From Bacteroidales bacterium (GTDB lineage: Bacteria; Bacteroidota; Bacteroidia; Bacteroidales; G3-4614), in assembly GCA_017521245.1 (NCBI GenBank), contig JAFXDI010000048.1:45234-109233 (forward strand): a stretch of DNA of 64,000 nucleotides, written 5' to 3'. Positions 18,415-25,951 of the stretch are shown one piece after another. The position numbers and the translations under genes were made by a program. The notes under the pieces were generated by a model. It did no database searches and was not told where the DNA came from. It worked only from the letters and a program-made list of their open reading frames with translations. The stretch's first letter is position 1; every line of letters starts with the position of its first letter.

Positions 18415-19599
18415 TTACTCCGCATATACTGGACGGATTGGGCATCCTATCCAACGATAATATGGCCACACTCCTAATTCATCTTCGTTACCATTATATA
18501 TAAATAGTCGTTTTGCTTCGTAAGAGCGAGTTGATAATGTATTTGTCCAGTATGAACTTAATGTTCCTACCCCTGATATATTCTCTCGTGATTTTATTCC
18601 AACGGCTGGCAGGAATATTGATTTCTCGGTTTTAAAACTTATTACTTTATATCCTTGTACTCCATTAAGCTCTACCCAGTACCATACACACTCACGAAGT
18701 AACTCATTAAATTCTTCGACTGTGGGCATACGCCAATTACCTCCAAGCGCTACGTGTGCTGCGTCATCTTCTAATTCAAGGGCTGTTTTATTATCGAGGA
18801 TTCCTTCTTCTATATTTGTACAATATTTTGTTATTGTGGTTTCGCTTCCATTACTCCATAGATAGTTTTCCCAATAATTGTGATCTTCTTTAGTCTCTAT
18901 CTCTCCCCACGCATAGTAGTTTCCACTCTCGTATGGGGTTTCTGCTCCCAAGTTACATATTGCCCATTTTACTGAGAGTCCTAAATCTACTGCAACCATT
19001 GTTTCGGGTTGAGGGGGTACTATATTCTCTTCTTCAAAATTTGCTACTATCTCGGTAAAGTCTGTTATATTGATAGAGTATATTGATTCTGTGCTTACTA
19101 CTTCGCCATTAATGGTGTAGTTTACAAAGCGGTATCCTTCGTTTGGTTGGGCTACCATATTAAGGGCATTACCATATATTGTTTTTGAGACTTCTCCTGC
19201 TCCTTCGGGCTTTATCTCAATGGTATATATTTGTTCTTCTGTTATTCCTTCATCTGGGAGGATTTCATCTACTTGATCGTCTCCTGCTCCATTTTCTCTC
19301 TCAAATATGGCTTTAAATTGGGTATTCTCTGTTATTACTGTTGTATAAGGGTTCTCGGTTGATACTTCCATACCTGATACCATCCAACTTACAAAACGGT
19401 ATCCATTCTCGGGGGTTGCTGTTAAGGTTACTTCCCAACCCGGCATTACTTCGGTTTCGGAAGCGGTTGCTATTCCTCCTTGTGTTGTTGTTACTGATAC
19501 TTTGCAAAAGTCATCATCTTCTCCTCCGCACGATGGTAGTGCTAATACGAATATTGCCATCATTAATGTTATGGCAACAATTTGTTTAAGTGCTTTCAT
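18415..19599 (-). CDS. Lipoprotein with InlB B-type repeats and a FISUMP domain
   Basis: Surface or periplasmic lipoprotein of unknown role. The signal peptide ends in a lipobox (LALPSC, Cys24). Two repeats of about 75 residues follow (about 33-95 and 120-190), each with the GYRFVSW/GYRFVNY and FxAxFE pattern of divergent InlB B-repeats. The C-terminal half, starting VAVDLGLSVKWAICNLG near residue 203, matches the FISUMP-type domain common in Bacteroidota surface proteins (WRMPTVEEF, SYWTNT, IRPV). No enzyme motif is seen. It is the last gene before a palindromic terminator. Confidence 0.82.
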   Translation of the reverse strand: MKALKQIVAITLMMAIFVLALPSCGGEDDDFCKVSVTTTQGGIATASETEVMPGWEVTLTATPENGYRFVSWMVSGMEVSTENPYTTVITENTQFKAIFERENGAGDDQVDEILPDEGITEEQIYTIEIKPEGAGEVSKTIYGNALNMVAQPNEGYRFVNYTINGEVVSTESIYSINITDFTEIVANFEEENIVPPQPETMVAVDLGLSVKWAICNLGAETPYESGNYYAWGEIETKEDHNYWENYLWSNGSETTITKYCTNIEEGILDNKTALELEDDAAHVALGGNWRMPTVEEFNELLRECVWYWVELNGVQGYKVISFKTEKSIFLPAVGIKSRENISGVGTLSSYWTNTLSTRSYEAKRLFIYNGNEDELGVWPYYRWIGCPIRPVYAE

Positions 19600-19617
19600 C
19601 TTCTCTTTGTTATTGAT

Positions 19618-20499
19618 TTATATTATTAGTAATTGTTTTGTTTTTTCTTTTCTTAGTTTTATTACACAGTATATAAAGAGTAGCAGACTTATAGCGGCTG
19701 TCCACAGTGAACCGCCTTCTGTTGTTCCTATTTTATCTATCTCTTCGCTGGTGAGGTTTATATTGAGCATATAGGCTGCTATTACTGCCATACTGTTGTT
19801 TAGGGTATGTGCATAGATTGGTAGCCAGATGCTTTTTGACCATACTAACAGGTATCCGAAAAATGCTCCTAATAACATTCGGGGAAAGAATCCGAAGAAT
19901 TGCAGGTGTATGGCACTGAATATTATTGCGGTTAACCATATTGCTATGTGGTGATTTTGCCACTTGTCTTCTATTAGTTTTTGCATTACGCCTCGGAAGG
20001 TTAACTCCTCGCCTACTCCTGTCATTAAGCCGACTATTAGCAGGGTTATGATTAACTCCGTTAGGGTTTGCAGAGAGAGAAGTTTTTTGGTTGACTCGGC
20101 TGCTGCGTCTTCGTTTGCTCTCATCCACTCCTCTATGCCCGACATAAACTCGGGTAAGTGCATTGACTCGTTCCACGATACTATGAGGTTGAGGGCTGGT
20201 GTCATTACTATCATTGCTATTGTTACCCACACTATTTGTTTGAGGGTTGGTAATGTGGTTAGTGATAGGTATTTGAAGGGTTTGCGCGTTAGTAGCCTTG
20301 CTGTTATCAGGGGCGAGGCTATAAACAATACTATGCCTTGTATGGTTAGCATTATCATCATTTGGGGGCGTTCGGGCAGTGTAAGTAGTTTTGATGCTAT
20401 TGCTACTAATGCCGATGCTATGATGAACATTACTGCTTCTACCAGCAGAAAGGTTAATGCTTTTGTTTTGAAGTTGATTGCAAAGGGGTTATTTTCCAT
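19618..20499 (-). CDS. CPBP-family intramembrane metalloprotease
   Basis: 293-residue inner-membrane protein with about seven to eight hydrophobic segments. The CPBP (Abi, CAAX-protease and bacteriocin-processing) signature EELTFRG gives Glu164, Glu165 and Arg169, followed by a SAIHLQFFGFFPR segment that holds a candidate metal-binding His. The target is unknown: relatives process peptides or give self-immunity. It begins 2 bases after the menA stop, so it is almost certainly co-transcribed with menA and the upstream ATPase. The segment looks richer in G+C than the rest of the window. Confidence 0.85.
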   Translation of the reverse strand: MENNPFAINFKTKALTFLLVEAVMFIIASALVAIASKLLTLPERPQMMIMLTIQGIVLFIASPLITARLLTRKPFKYLSLTTLPTLKQIVWVTIAMIVMTPALNLIVSWNESMHLPEFMSGIEEWMRANEDAAAESTKKLLSLQTLTELIITLLIVGLMTGVGEELTFRGVMQKLIEDKWQNHHIAIWLTAIIFSAIHLQFFGFFPRMLLGAFFGYLLVWSKSIWLPIYAHTLNNSMAVIAAYMLNINLTSEEIDKIGTTEGGSLWTAAISLLLFIYCVIKLRKEKTKQLLII

Positions 20500-20501
20500 T
20501 G

Positions 20502-21368
20502 TTATTTTATGGTTGCTTCTATTAGTGCTACGGCTAAATATAGTAGTGTGAATATTAGTTGGTTTCGGGCTGTTAGTCCTATATAGGCATTAAGGGCTTG
20601 TCCTTGGGTTTTTATTAGTCCTCGCCATGTTTTTAGGTGTAGTGCCAAGAAGAGTATGGCAAATATTGCTCCTGTGTATGTGGTGGCGAGTATTGTGGTT
20701 GCTAATATTCCGTTTACAAGATAGGTTATTATGGCAAATCGGCGTCCTAAGATTACTACTGAGGTGCGTTTGCCGTCTTGTTTGTCGGTTTGATAATCGC
20801 GATAGTTGTTTACTAATAGGATGTTTGATGATAGTAAGCCCATGGCGGCTGCTCCTATTATTACCGGCATCTCTATTGTTGAGGTTTGTAACCAATAGGT
20901 TGCTGTTACTGGTACTATGCCAAAGAATATGAATACGGTTACTTCGCCTAAGCCGTGATATGATAAGGGATAGGGGCCTGCTGAGTATGCGAGGGCAAAG
21001 AGTATTATTATTGCTCCTAATACTACTAACTGCCATCCGCCTATGGGTATTAACATACACCCTAATATGGCTGCTATGGCTAGGGTTATTATGGTTGCTG
21101 TGAGCATGGTGCGGGGAGCTATGTCGCCCGATGCTACGGCTCGGCGTGGCCCTACCCGGTTGGGTTTGTCGCTTCCGTTTTTATAATCGAAATAGTCGTT
21201 TGCAAAGTTTGATGCTATTTGTGCTGCAAGTGCAAATAGCATACATATTGTAAATACCCACCAATCGGCTTTGCCTTGCTGCCATGAGTAGGTTGTTGCT
21301 AATATTACTGGTGCTATGGATGTGGGTAGTGTTCGGGGGCGTGCCGCCGATATCCAGAGTTTTATCAT
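20502..21368 (-). CDS. menA: 1,4-dihydroxy-2-naphthoate polyprenyltransferase
   Basis: Membrane prenyltransferase that attaches the isoprenoid chain to 1,4-dihydroxy-2-naphthoate in menaquinone synthesis. The 288-residue protein has about eight to nine membrane helices and the two Asp-rich motifs of the UbiA superfamily: NFANDYFDYKNG near residue 55 and NNYRDYQTDKQDGKRT near residue 187. Menaquinone is the likely electron acceptor of the complex I encoded in this window. Its ATG overlaps the upstream ATPase stop as ATGA, indicating coupling. No other men genes are nearby. Confidence 0.92.
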   Translation of the reverse strand: MIKLWISAARPRTLPTSIAPVILATTYSWQQGKADWWVFTICMLFALAAQIASNFANDYFDYKNGSDKPNRVGPRRAVASGDIAPRTMLTATIITLAIAAILGCMLIPIGGWQLVVLGAIIILFALAYSAGPYPLSYHGLGEVTVFIFFGIVPVTATYWLQTSTIEMPVIIGAAAMGLLSSNILLVNNYRDYQTDKQDGKRTSVVILGRRFAIITYLVNGILATTILATTYTGAIFAILFLALHLKTWRGLIKTQGQALNAYIGLTARNQLIFTLLYLAVALIEATIK

Positions 21369-22957
21369 TTTTTCTTTTTTCGTGGTTTTATTTTTGCTGG
21401 TGCATCGAGGTTAAAACAGGCTTTTATGCCTTCTCTTATCTTTTCTGCCTCTGCTCCTCCTCTTCGTAGGATGAATAGTATATAGTTTATGTATTGGTCG
21501 GGTGTGGAGAATCCGCAAAGTGTTGTCACCTTGCTTTGTGCTATCATTGCTTTTTGATTAAAGAATTTTAGTATGGCAGGGTAGTTTTCTTCTCGTACAA
21601 ATCGGTTGAATTTATCTACTAATTTGGTGTAGGTAAAGCGTGAGTCTATCTCATCGGTTAGATGCTCGATGTGATGTGCAAACTCTTCGATTGTGTTTGC
21701 TCGGGTATCGATGCGAAACTCTATGCCATTGCGTATGCGATGACGGGTATGGATTAATGCTTGTTCCTCAATTGATGCCTTAAAGAACTTGATTACTCCT
21801 TGTTTTACGGCTGTAAAGACTTGCTCTTCGTTGTTGCCTGTGCATCGTGCTACTGAGCGTACTACCGGCTCAATGAGTAATAGGTTTTCTACTTCGGCTA
21901 CGTTGGGTACATAGATGTTTTTGCTCCGCAGATATTCTACTTCGTGCGAGGTGCGACGATCTCGGTCAATGATTCCTCGCGACTCCAGCATATGAAAGTT
22001 TTTCATCTCGGAGAAGGCTCGTGTCACCTCTATTACTTTACTGCATCCGCCTAATGGTTTTACGGTGTACTCGGTAAAGACTAATGGGTACAGTCTATTG
22101 TCAATGCTTGATGTTGTGTCGCCTTCGACAAATAGTACGGGTTTGCGTCCGCCTAAGAGTTCAAGGTATATCTCTTCGGGTAGGGTGTCGCTATTTTCAA
22201 TGAAATCGTAATCGAAACTGTTGGTTTCGGCATCGTAACTTTTTACCCAGATGCGTTTTCCACTACGCGATACGGCAAAGTTTAGGTCGTGTGTAAGGTA
22301 GATAAAACAACAGTCTGGTCGCTGACTCTCTATGTCGTTCCACAAGGATGAGGTCATTGAGGGGTGCAGGTGCATCTCCGGCTCATCTACTATGATTATT
22401 GAGTTTGGGCGTGCTATGAGTGAGGCGGCTATGAGATAGAGTACTACTTTTTCACCATGACTCATCTGCATTGCGTTGTAGTTATTGGGCGAGGTGTCGG
22501 ATACTATCTCCAATTTTCCATTGCTGCGAATTATTTTGTGATGTGGAAATATCTTCTCCCACATTACTTGTGTTTTGTCTAATGTTGAGGTTTTTAGCGT
22601 TACATTCTTGCCTTGTGATATTGCATTTTTATAATCTATGAGGTTTTGCATCTCCTCCCTGATTAGTAATGCAAAGAGTTGCTCAAACTCGGTTTTGAGT
22701 GTGAGTTGTTTATTCTCTTTAAAGTATTTGTTATACTCTCCTGTTATGGAGTTTTCTTTTACCTCGGCGGTTTCATCAATGGGCATTACGGTTTTTAGTG
22801 CCGAGATTCGGAAGGTATTGGTGTAATACCGTTGCTCTATCTCTTTGCCAAATCGGCTTTTTCCGGCTCCGTTGGCTCCTACGATAACCATATTCATTAC
22901 TCCTGATATTGTTTTATCAGTGGTTTCTCCTTTTTTTATTGGTAGTTTAATCTCCAT
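21365..22957 (-). CDS. AAA ATPase with DUF4435/TOPRIM-like nuclease domain
   Basis: The 530-residue protein has an ABC/SMC-type ATPase split by insertions: Walker A GANGAGKS at 27-34, signature-like MSHGEKV near residue 185, Walker B IIIVDEPEMHLHP near residue 212, and a switch histidine in YLTHDLN. A TOPRIM-like DUF4435 region follows, with acidic motifs FVEGD near residue 277, IDRDRR near residue 330 and EVENLL near residue 353. This layout resembles OLD-family and other AAA-TOPRIM proteins in DNA repair or phage defence, but the function here is unknown. It is first in an operon with menA and the CPBP protease. Confidence 0.82.
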   Translation of the reverse strand: MEIKLPIKKGETTDKTISGVMNMVIVGANGAGKSRFGKEIEQRYYTNTFRISALKTVMPIDETAEVKENSITGEYNKYFKENKQLTLKTEFEQLFALLIREEMQNLIDYKNAISQGKNVTLKTSTLDKTQVMWEKIFPHHKIIRSNGKLEIVSDTSPNNYNAMQMSHGEKVVLYLIAASLIARPNSIIIVDEPEMHLHPSMTSSLWNDIESQRPDCCFIYLTHDLNFAVSRSGKRIWVKSYDAETNSFDYDFIENSDTLPEEIYLELLGGRKPVLFVEGDTTSSIDNRLYPLVFTEYTVKPLGGCSKVIEVTRAFSEMKNFHMLESRGIIDRDRRTSHEVEYLRSKNIYVPNVAEVENLLLIEPVVRSVARCTGNNEEQVFTAVKQGVIKFFKASIEEQALIHTRHRIRNGIEFRIDTRANTIEEFAHHIEHLTDEIDSRFTYTKLVDKFNRFVREENYPAILKFFNQKAMIAQSKVTTLCGFSTPDQYINYILFILRRGGAEAEKIREGIKACFNLDAPAKIKPRKKKK

Positions 22958-23002
22958 CTTTCGTAATTTATATGGTTAATAATTGCTTTATCCTTACTAT
23001 TA

Positions 23003-23033
23003 CAAAGGTATTAATTTTAAGAATATTTTCAAA
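23003..23033 (-). promoter_or_regulatory. Promoter of the AAA ATPase-menA-CPBP operon
   Basis: On the minus strand, -33 TTTG (23033-23030) and -7 TACCTTTG (23010-23003) are 19 bases apart. Transcription should start near 22996, giving a leader of about 40 bases. Confidence 0.75.
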
Positions 23034-23046
23034 TAGGTTTTTATAT

Positions 23047-23081
23047 AAAAAAGATAACGCATGACTATACGTTATCTTTTT
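23047..23081 (-). terminator. Terminator after the OmpA-like gene
   Basis: AAAAAGATAACG pairs with CGTTATCTTTTT around a 10-base loop, downstream of the minus-strand OmpA-like gene, with a T-run on both strands. Confidence 0.8.
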
Positions 23082-23095
23082 ATGTTTTTTGAATA

Positions 23096-23791
23096 CTATT
23101 TTACCTCTAACCGGCCTCGTAGTGATAGTTTTATCATCTCCTCTCCCGGTACTAAATAGATGTCTACTCTTCTATTCTTTTTGCGTTTCTCCATTGTGAG
23201 ATTGTCGGTTAGCGGTTCTTCTCCTCCCATTCCATAGACTACTACTTCATCGGTTTTTAAACCTAACTGCTTTATCTTATTGTGCAATTGCTCGGCTCTT
23301 TTCGTGGTTAGGTTCAGGTTATACTCTATGCTTCCTGTGTTATCGCTATGTACTACTATTAGTATATGATACATTCCTATATCTGAACCGTATCGGGCTA
23401 TGGGACGCAGCAACAAATCTGCTTTATTGAAGAGTGTTGTATCGTTTGGATAGAATAATTTATCAACCGGGATTGTTAGTTTTATAACCTCCCCTCCGCG
23501 TTGTAATTCTACTTGTGACACTCCATATTGTTTGAGTTTTTGCAAGGTTTTCTCTTGCTCTGCCATATACTCGCGTATTTTGCGATGTGCTAATGGTGAC
23601 TCTATAATGGGTACATTTATGTTTTCATCAAGTGTGAGCGTTTGTATTTCGATATGGGACATTGTTTTATCCCTTAGCGATAATTGTACTCCACTCTTCT
23701 TTTCGCGTTTTAACAGTTGCGATTCTGCTTGTGGTGATACGAATAATAGGAGTGTTAGTATTAATAGTATATATTGGTTGTGTTTTAACAT
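23096..23791 (-). CDS. OmpA-family (peptidoglycan-binding) envelope protein
   Basis: 231-residue exported protein. The N-terminal signal peptide (YILLILTLLLFVSPQAES) is followed by a region of about 100 residues of unknown fold, then a C-terminal OmpA-like domain. That domain has the VHSDNTGSIEYNLNLTTKRA block near residue 155 and the VYGMGGEEPLTDNLTMEKRKKNRRVDIYL end typical of peptidoglycan-anchoring domains, cited here only by its position from about residue 185. It lacks an obvious outer-membrane barrel. It follows the small acidic gene after 13 bases. Confidence 0.82.
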   Translation of the reverse strand: MLKHNQYILLILTLLLFVSPQAESQLLKREKKSGVQLSLRDKTMSHIEIQTLTLDENINVPIIESPLAHRKIREYMAEQEKTLQKLKQYGVSQVELQRGGEVIKLTIPVDKLFYPNDTTLFNKADLLLRPIARYGSDIGMYHILIVVHSDNTGSIEYNLNLTTKRAEQLHNKIKQLGLKTDEVVVYGMGGEEPLTDNLTMEKRKKNRRVDIYLVPGEEMIKLSLRGRLEVK

Positions 23792-23804
23792 ATATACTTT
23801 ATGG

Positions 23805-24128
23805 CTATTTAAACATTCCTATTGACTCGCAATATGAGAGTTCGCCTTCGATGATTGCCTCGATTTGCTCTGGTGTTAGTTTGCAGAGTGTGTCTTTTTT
23901 TGCCATTGATACTGCATAGTCTATTATTTCATCATCGGCTATGGTTATCTCGGCGTTTTCATCTTCTTCACTCATAAAACCTTTGCTTTCGTAGAAGTCG
24001 TATATCAGGTCTACTACATAGTATATATCATCGTCTGATATCTCTTTTGTTAGTTCTGCGTCTAAGTTTTTGCGGATGTATTTTACTGCGTCTTCGTCAT
24101 CGTAAAATAGTTCTTCGTTTTGTGCCAT
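23805..24128 (-). CDS. Small acidic protein of unknown function
   Basis: 107 residues, strongly acidic (many Asp and Glu), with no signal peptide or membrane segment, so probably cytoplasmic. It has helical, charged segments such as YYVVDLIYDFYESKG and LTPEQIEAIIEGEL. I recognise no known domain; similar short acidic proteins occur as conserved hypotheticals in Bacteroidales. It directly precedes the OmpA-like gene with a 13-base gap, so the two are probably co-transcribed. Confidence 0.65.
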   Translation of the reverse strand: MAQNEELFYDDEDAVKYIRKNLDAELTKEISDDDIYYVVDLIYDFYESKGFMSEEDENAEITIADDEIIDYAVSMAKKDTLCKLTPEQIEAIIEGELSYCESIGMFK

Positions 24129-24248
24129 ATCTGTTTTGTTTTTTGTTTTACTCTGCTAAATTAATAAAAATTATGGAGAGTTATTATATTATTTTGTTTT
24201 TTTATGTTTTTGTTATTTTCTTTGCTGTGTTATTCAAAAAAGTTATTG

Positions 24249-24256
24249 TACCTTCG
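24249..24256 (+). promoter_or_regulatory. -7 box TACCTTCG before the small lipoprotein gene
   Basis: TACCTTCG fits the TAnnTTYG -7 pattern and lies 20 bases before ATG 24277. A TTTG at 24221-24224 is a possible but slightly distant -33 element (24-base spacing). Confidence 0.5.
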
Positions 24257-24276
24257 TGCATATAATTTGAACGTTT

Positions 24277-24393
24277 ATGAAAAAGTTTATATTTTTTATT
24301 GTTTGTACAATAATTGTTATTGGTTTTGCTTCGTGCAACAGGGATGGTTGCGGATGCCAAAAACCTGTTATTAAAACTGATACACGTGTATAG
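24277..24393 (+). CDS. 38-residue predicted lipoprotein
   Basis: A short gene: the product begins MKKFIFFIVCTIIVIGFASC, a textbook lipoprotein signal with lipobox GFASC, so the mature peptide would be only 19 residues (from Cys20), with CGC in its centre and a polar end. It has its own -7 box upstream and a strong terminator 30 bases after its TAG stop. Together these support a real gene. No function can be assigned; tiny lipoproteins can be toxin-antidote (lysis) lipoproteins or envelope stress factors, but nothing here shows that. Confidence 0.6.
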   Translation: MKKFIFFIVCTIIVIGFASCNRDGCGCQKPVIKTDTRV

Positions 24394-24424
24394 TGTTTAA
24401 GATTTAGTTTTGAATTTTTAGCAA

Positions 24425-24464
24425 TTAGAAAGGACTGTCCCCCACTCGGAACAGTCCTTTCTAA
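24425..24464. terminator. Bidirectional terminator, small lipoprotein / GH57
   Basis: Perfect 14-bp stem TTAGAAAGGACTGT with a 12-base loop containing CCCCC. It lies between converging genes. Confidence 0.85.
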
Positions 24465-24484
24465 ATTTATTATGTTGCATCTAA

Positions 24485-25930
24485 TTATTTAGAGGCTTTT
24501 TTTGTTGCCTTTTTTGCTGGGGCTTTTTTTGCCGGTTTCTCCTCTACCGAAGCCTCAACTTCTGCTTTAGGTGCTGCTTTTTTTGTTGCTTTCTTTACAG
24601 GTGCTTTTTTTGCAGGCTTTTCTTCTTCTATTACTCCAGCATTTGCTTTTGCACTTGCTAACTCTTTTTTCAACACCTCAATCTCAGCTGCCTGGTTACG
24701 AATTGTTGTGATCAGTGCATTCAACTCTTCGTTCTCAATTGAATCGGGGAATTGCTCTTCTACTCGTACTATAAAGTCGCTTAATACGTTCATATAGTTG
24801 GTAAATGCCTCGTATGCTGAATCGTATGGGCTATAGTGACTGTGCACTGCTCCGTCTGCAAAGTGTTTTGTACACATATAGTAGAAGTGATCTGATGCTT
24901 GTAGATAGTTCCAGTCTTGTTTTAGACGTGTGTCAGAACACAAGCGTACTCTTTCTGCTACTGAGTATAGTTTCTCAAATGCTTCTTTTTGTAATATGTT
25001 TCCTAACCATGCTGATGTGTCTCGCTCTTCGTCTGCCCAAGAGATTGGATCGTTTACCGAGATTACATCTACTGGTTTTAGTTTTGATATTACCTCTGAT
25101 GGTGTTGAGAATGTGATGCCTTTATCTGCCGCAAAGCGTGGTAGTGCTTTCATAAATCCGAAGATTCCTGTTTCGGCTGATTGTAGTTCGCCTAATGTGT
25201 CGTATGTCATAAATAGGTTTACTACCTCCTCGCCTTCGGGCAATGAGCCTATCCATCCCATAAACTTATCGGCTGTTAATGGATATTCGTTCCACTCGTA
25301 ATTTGAGAATCGGAATGTTATATCGTCACTCAATTTATAGTTTTTAAGCATCAATTTTACTTTTGGTGCTGTTGCCGGTGTGTATAGGTAGTTTGGACTC
25401 TTCCATCCTAATATGTGTCTTGCTCCCTCTGTGATGATTCCTTTGAAGCCCATTGATGCTACCATAGCCGCTATCTCATCTGAATATATCAACTCGGTGT
25501 TACGGAATACTTTGGGTCGTTGTCCGAATAACAACTCTATTTTATCATCGTGTGCTTTTACTTGGTTGATAAACTCTTCGGGATCGACTAACGATGCTAA
25601 TGAGTGTGCGTATGTTTCTGACAGGAACTCTACGCATCCTGTTTTTGCCAAGTCTCGCATTGAGTCAATAAACTCCGGCACATACATCTCTAATTGCTCA
25701 AGTGCTACGCCTGAGATTGAGAATGCTACTTTAAACTTATTACCCGAATCTTCTATCATCTCTAATAATGCACGATTTGCGGGTAAATATGAACGCTCTG
25801 CTATTCGACGGATTATCTCCTCGTTGTTGAAATCGTCATAATAGTAGTGGTCATTACCAATATCAAAGAAACGATAACGTTTCAAACGGAATGGTTGATG
25901 AATTTGAAAATAGAAACAGATTGTTCTCAT
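24485..25930 (-). CDS. Glycoside hydrolase family 57 (alpha-amylase-like) with Lys/Ala-rich tail
   Basis: Cytoplasmic alpha-glucan-acting enzyme. The GH57 barrel opens with ICFYFQIHQPFRL, has the candidate nucleophile Glu105 in FLSETYAHS and the later LFMTYDTLGEL motif near residue 241. Residues from about 435 to the end are a low-complexity tail of Lys, Ala, Pro, Thr and Val with repeats such as KKAPVKKATKKA, like eukaryotic histone H1 tails. Such a tail is not part of the GH57 catalytic fold. It is the last gene of the glycogen operon, 21 bases after the GT4 gene. Confidence 0.9.
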   Translation of the reverse strand: MRTICFYFQIHQPFRLKRYRFFDIGNDHYYYDDFNNEEIIRRIAERSYLPANRALLEMIEDSGNKFKVAFSISGVALEQLEMYVPEFIDSMRDLAKTGCVEFLSETYAHSLASLVDPEEFINQVKAHDDKIELLFGQRPKVFRNTELIYSDEIAAMVASMGFKGIITEGARHILGWKSPNYLYTPATAPKVKLMLKNYKLSDDITFRFSNYEWNEYPLTADKFMGWIGSLPEGEEVVNLFMTYDTLGELQSAETGIFGFMKALPRFAADKGITFSTPSEVISKLKPVDVISVNDPISWADEERDTSAWLGNILQKEAFEKLYSVAERVRLCSDTRLKQDWNYLQASDHFYYMCTKHFADGAVHSHYSPYDSAYEAFTNYMNVLSDFIVRVEEQFPDSIENEELNALITTIRNQAAEIEVLKKELASAKANAGVIEEEKPAKKAPVKKATKKAAPKAEVEASVEEKPAKKAPAKKATKKASK

Positions 25931-25951
25931 TTTATTGCTGTTTTTAAAGTT

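Noticed and set aside
19733..20230. 165-residue minus-strand frame over the CPBP protease gene
   Set aside because: The recognised protease frame covers it; its low-complexity Asn/Arg content is typical of a shifted reading of a membrane gene.
20590..21060. 156-residue minus-strand frame over menA
   Set aside because: Overlaps the clear MenA frame and is rich in Ser, Asn and Arg with no domain, as expected for a shadow frame.
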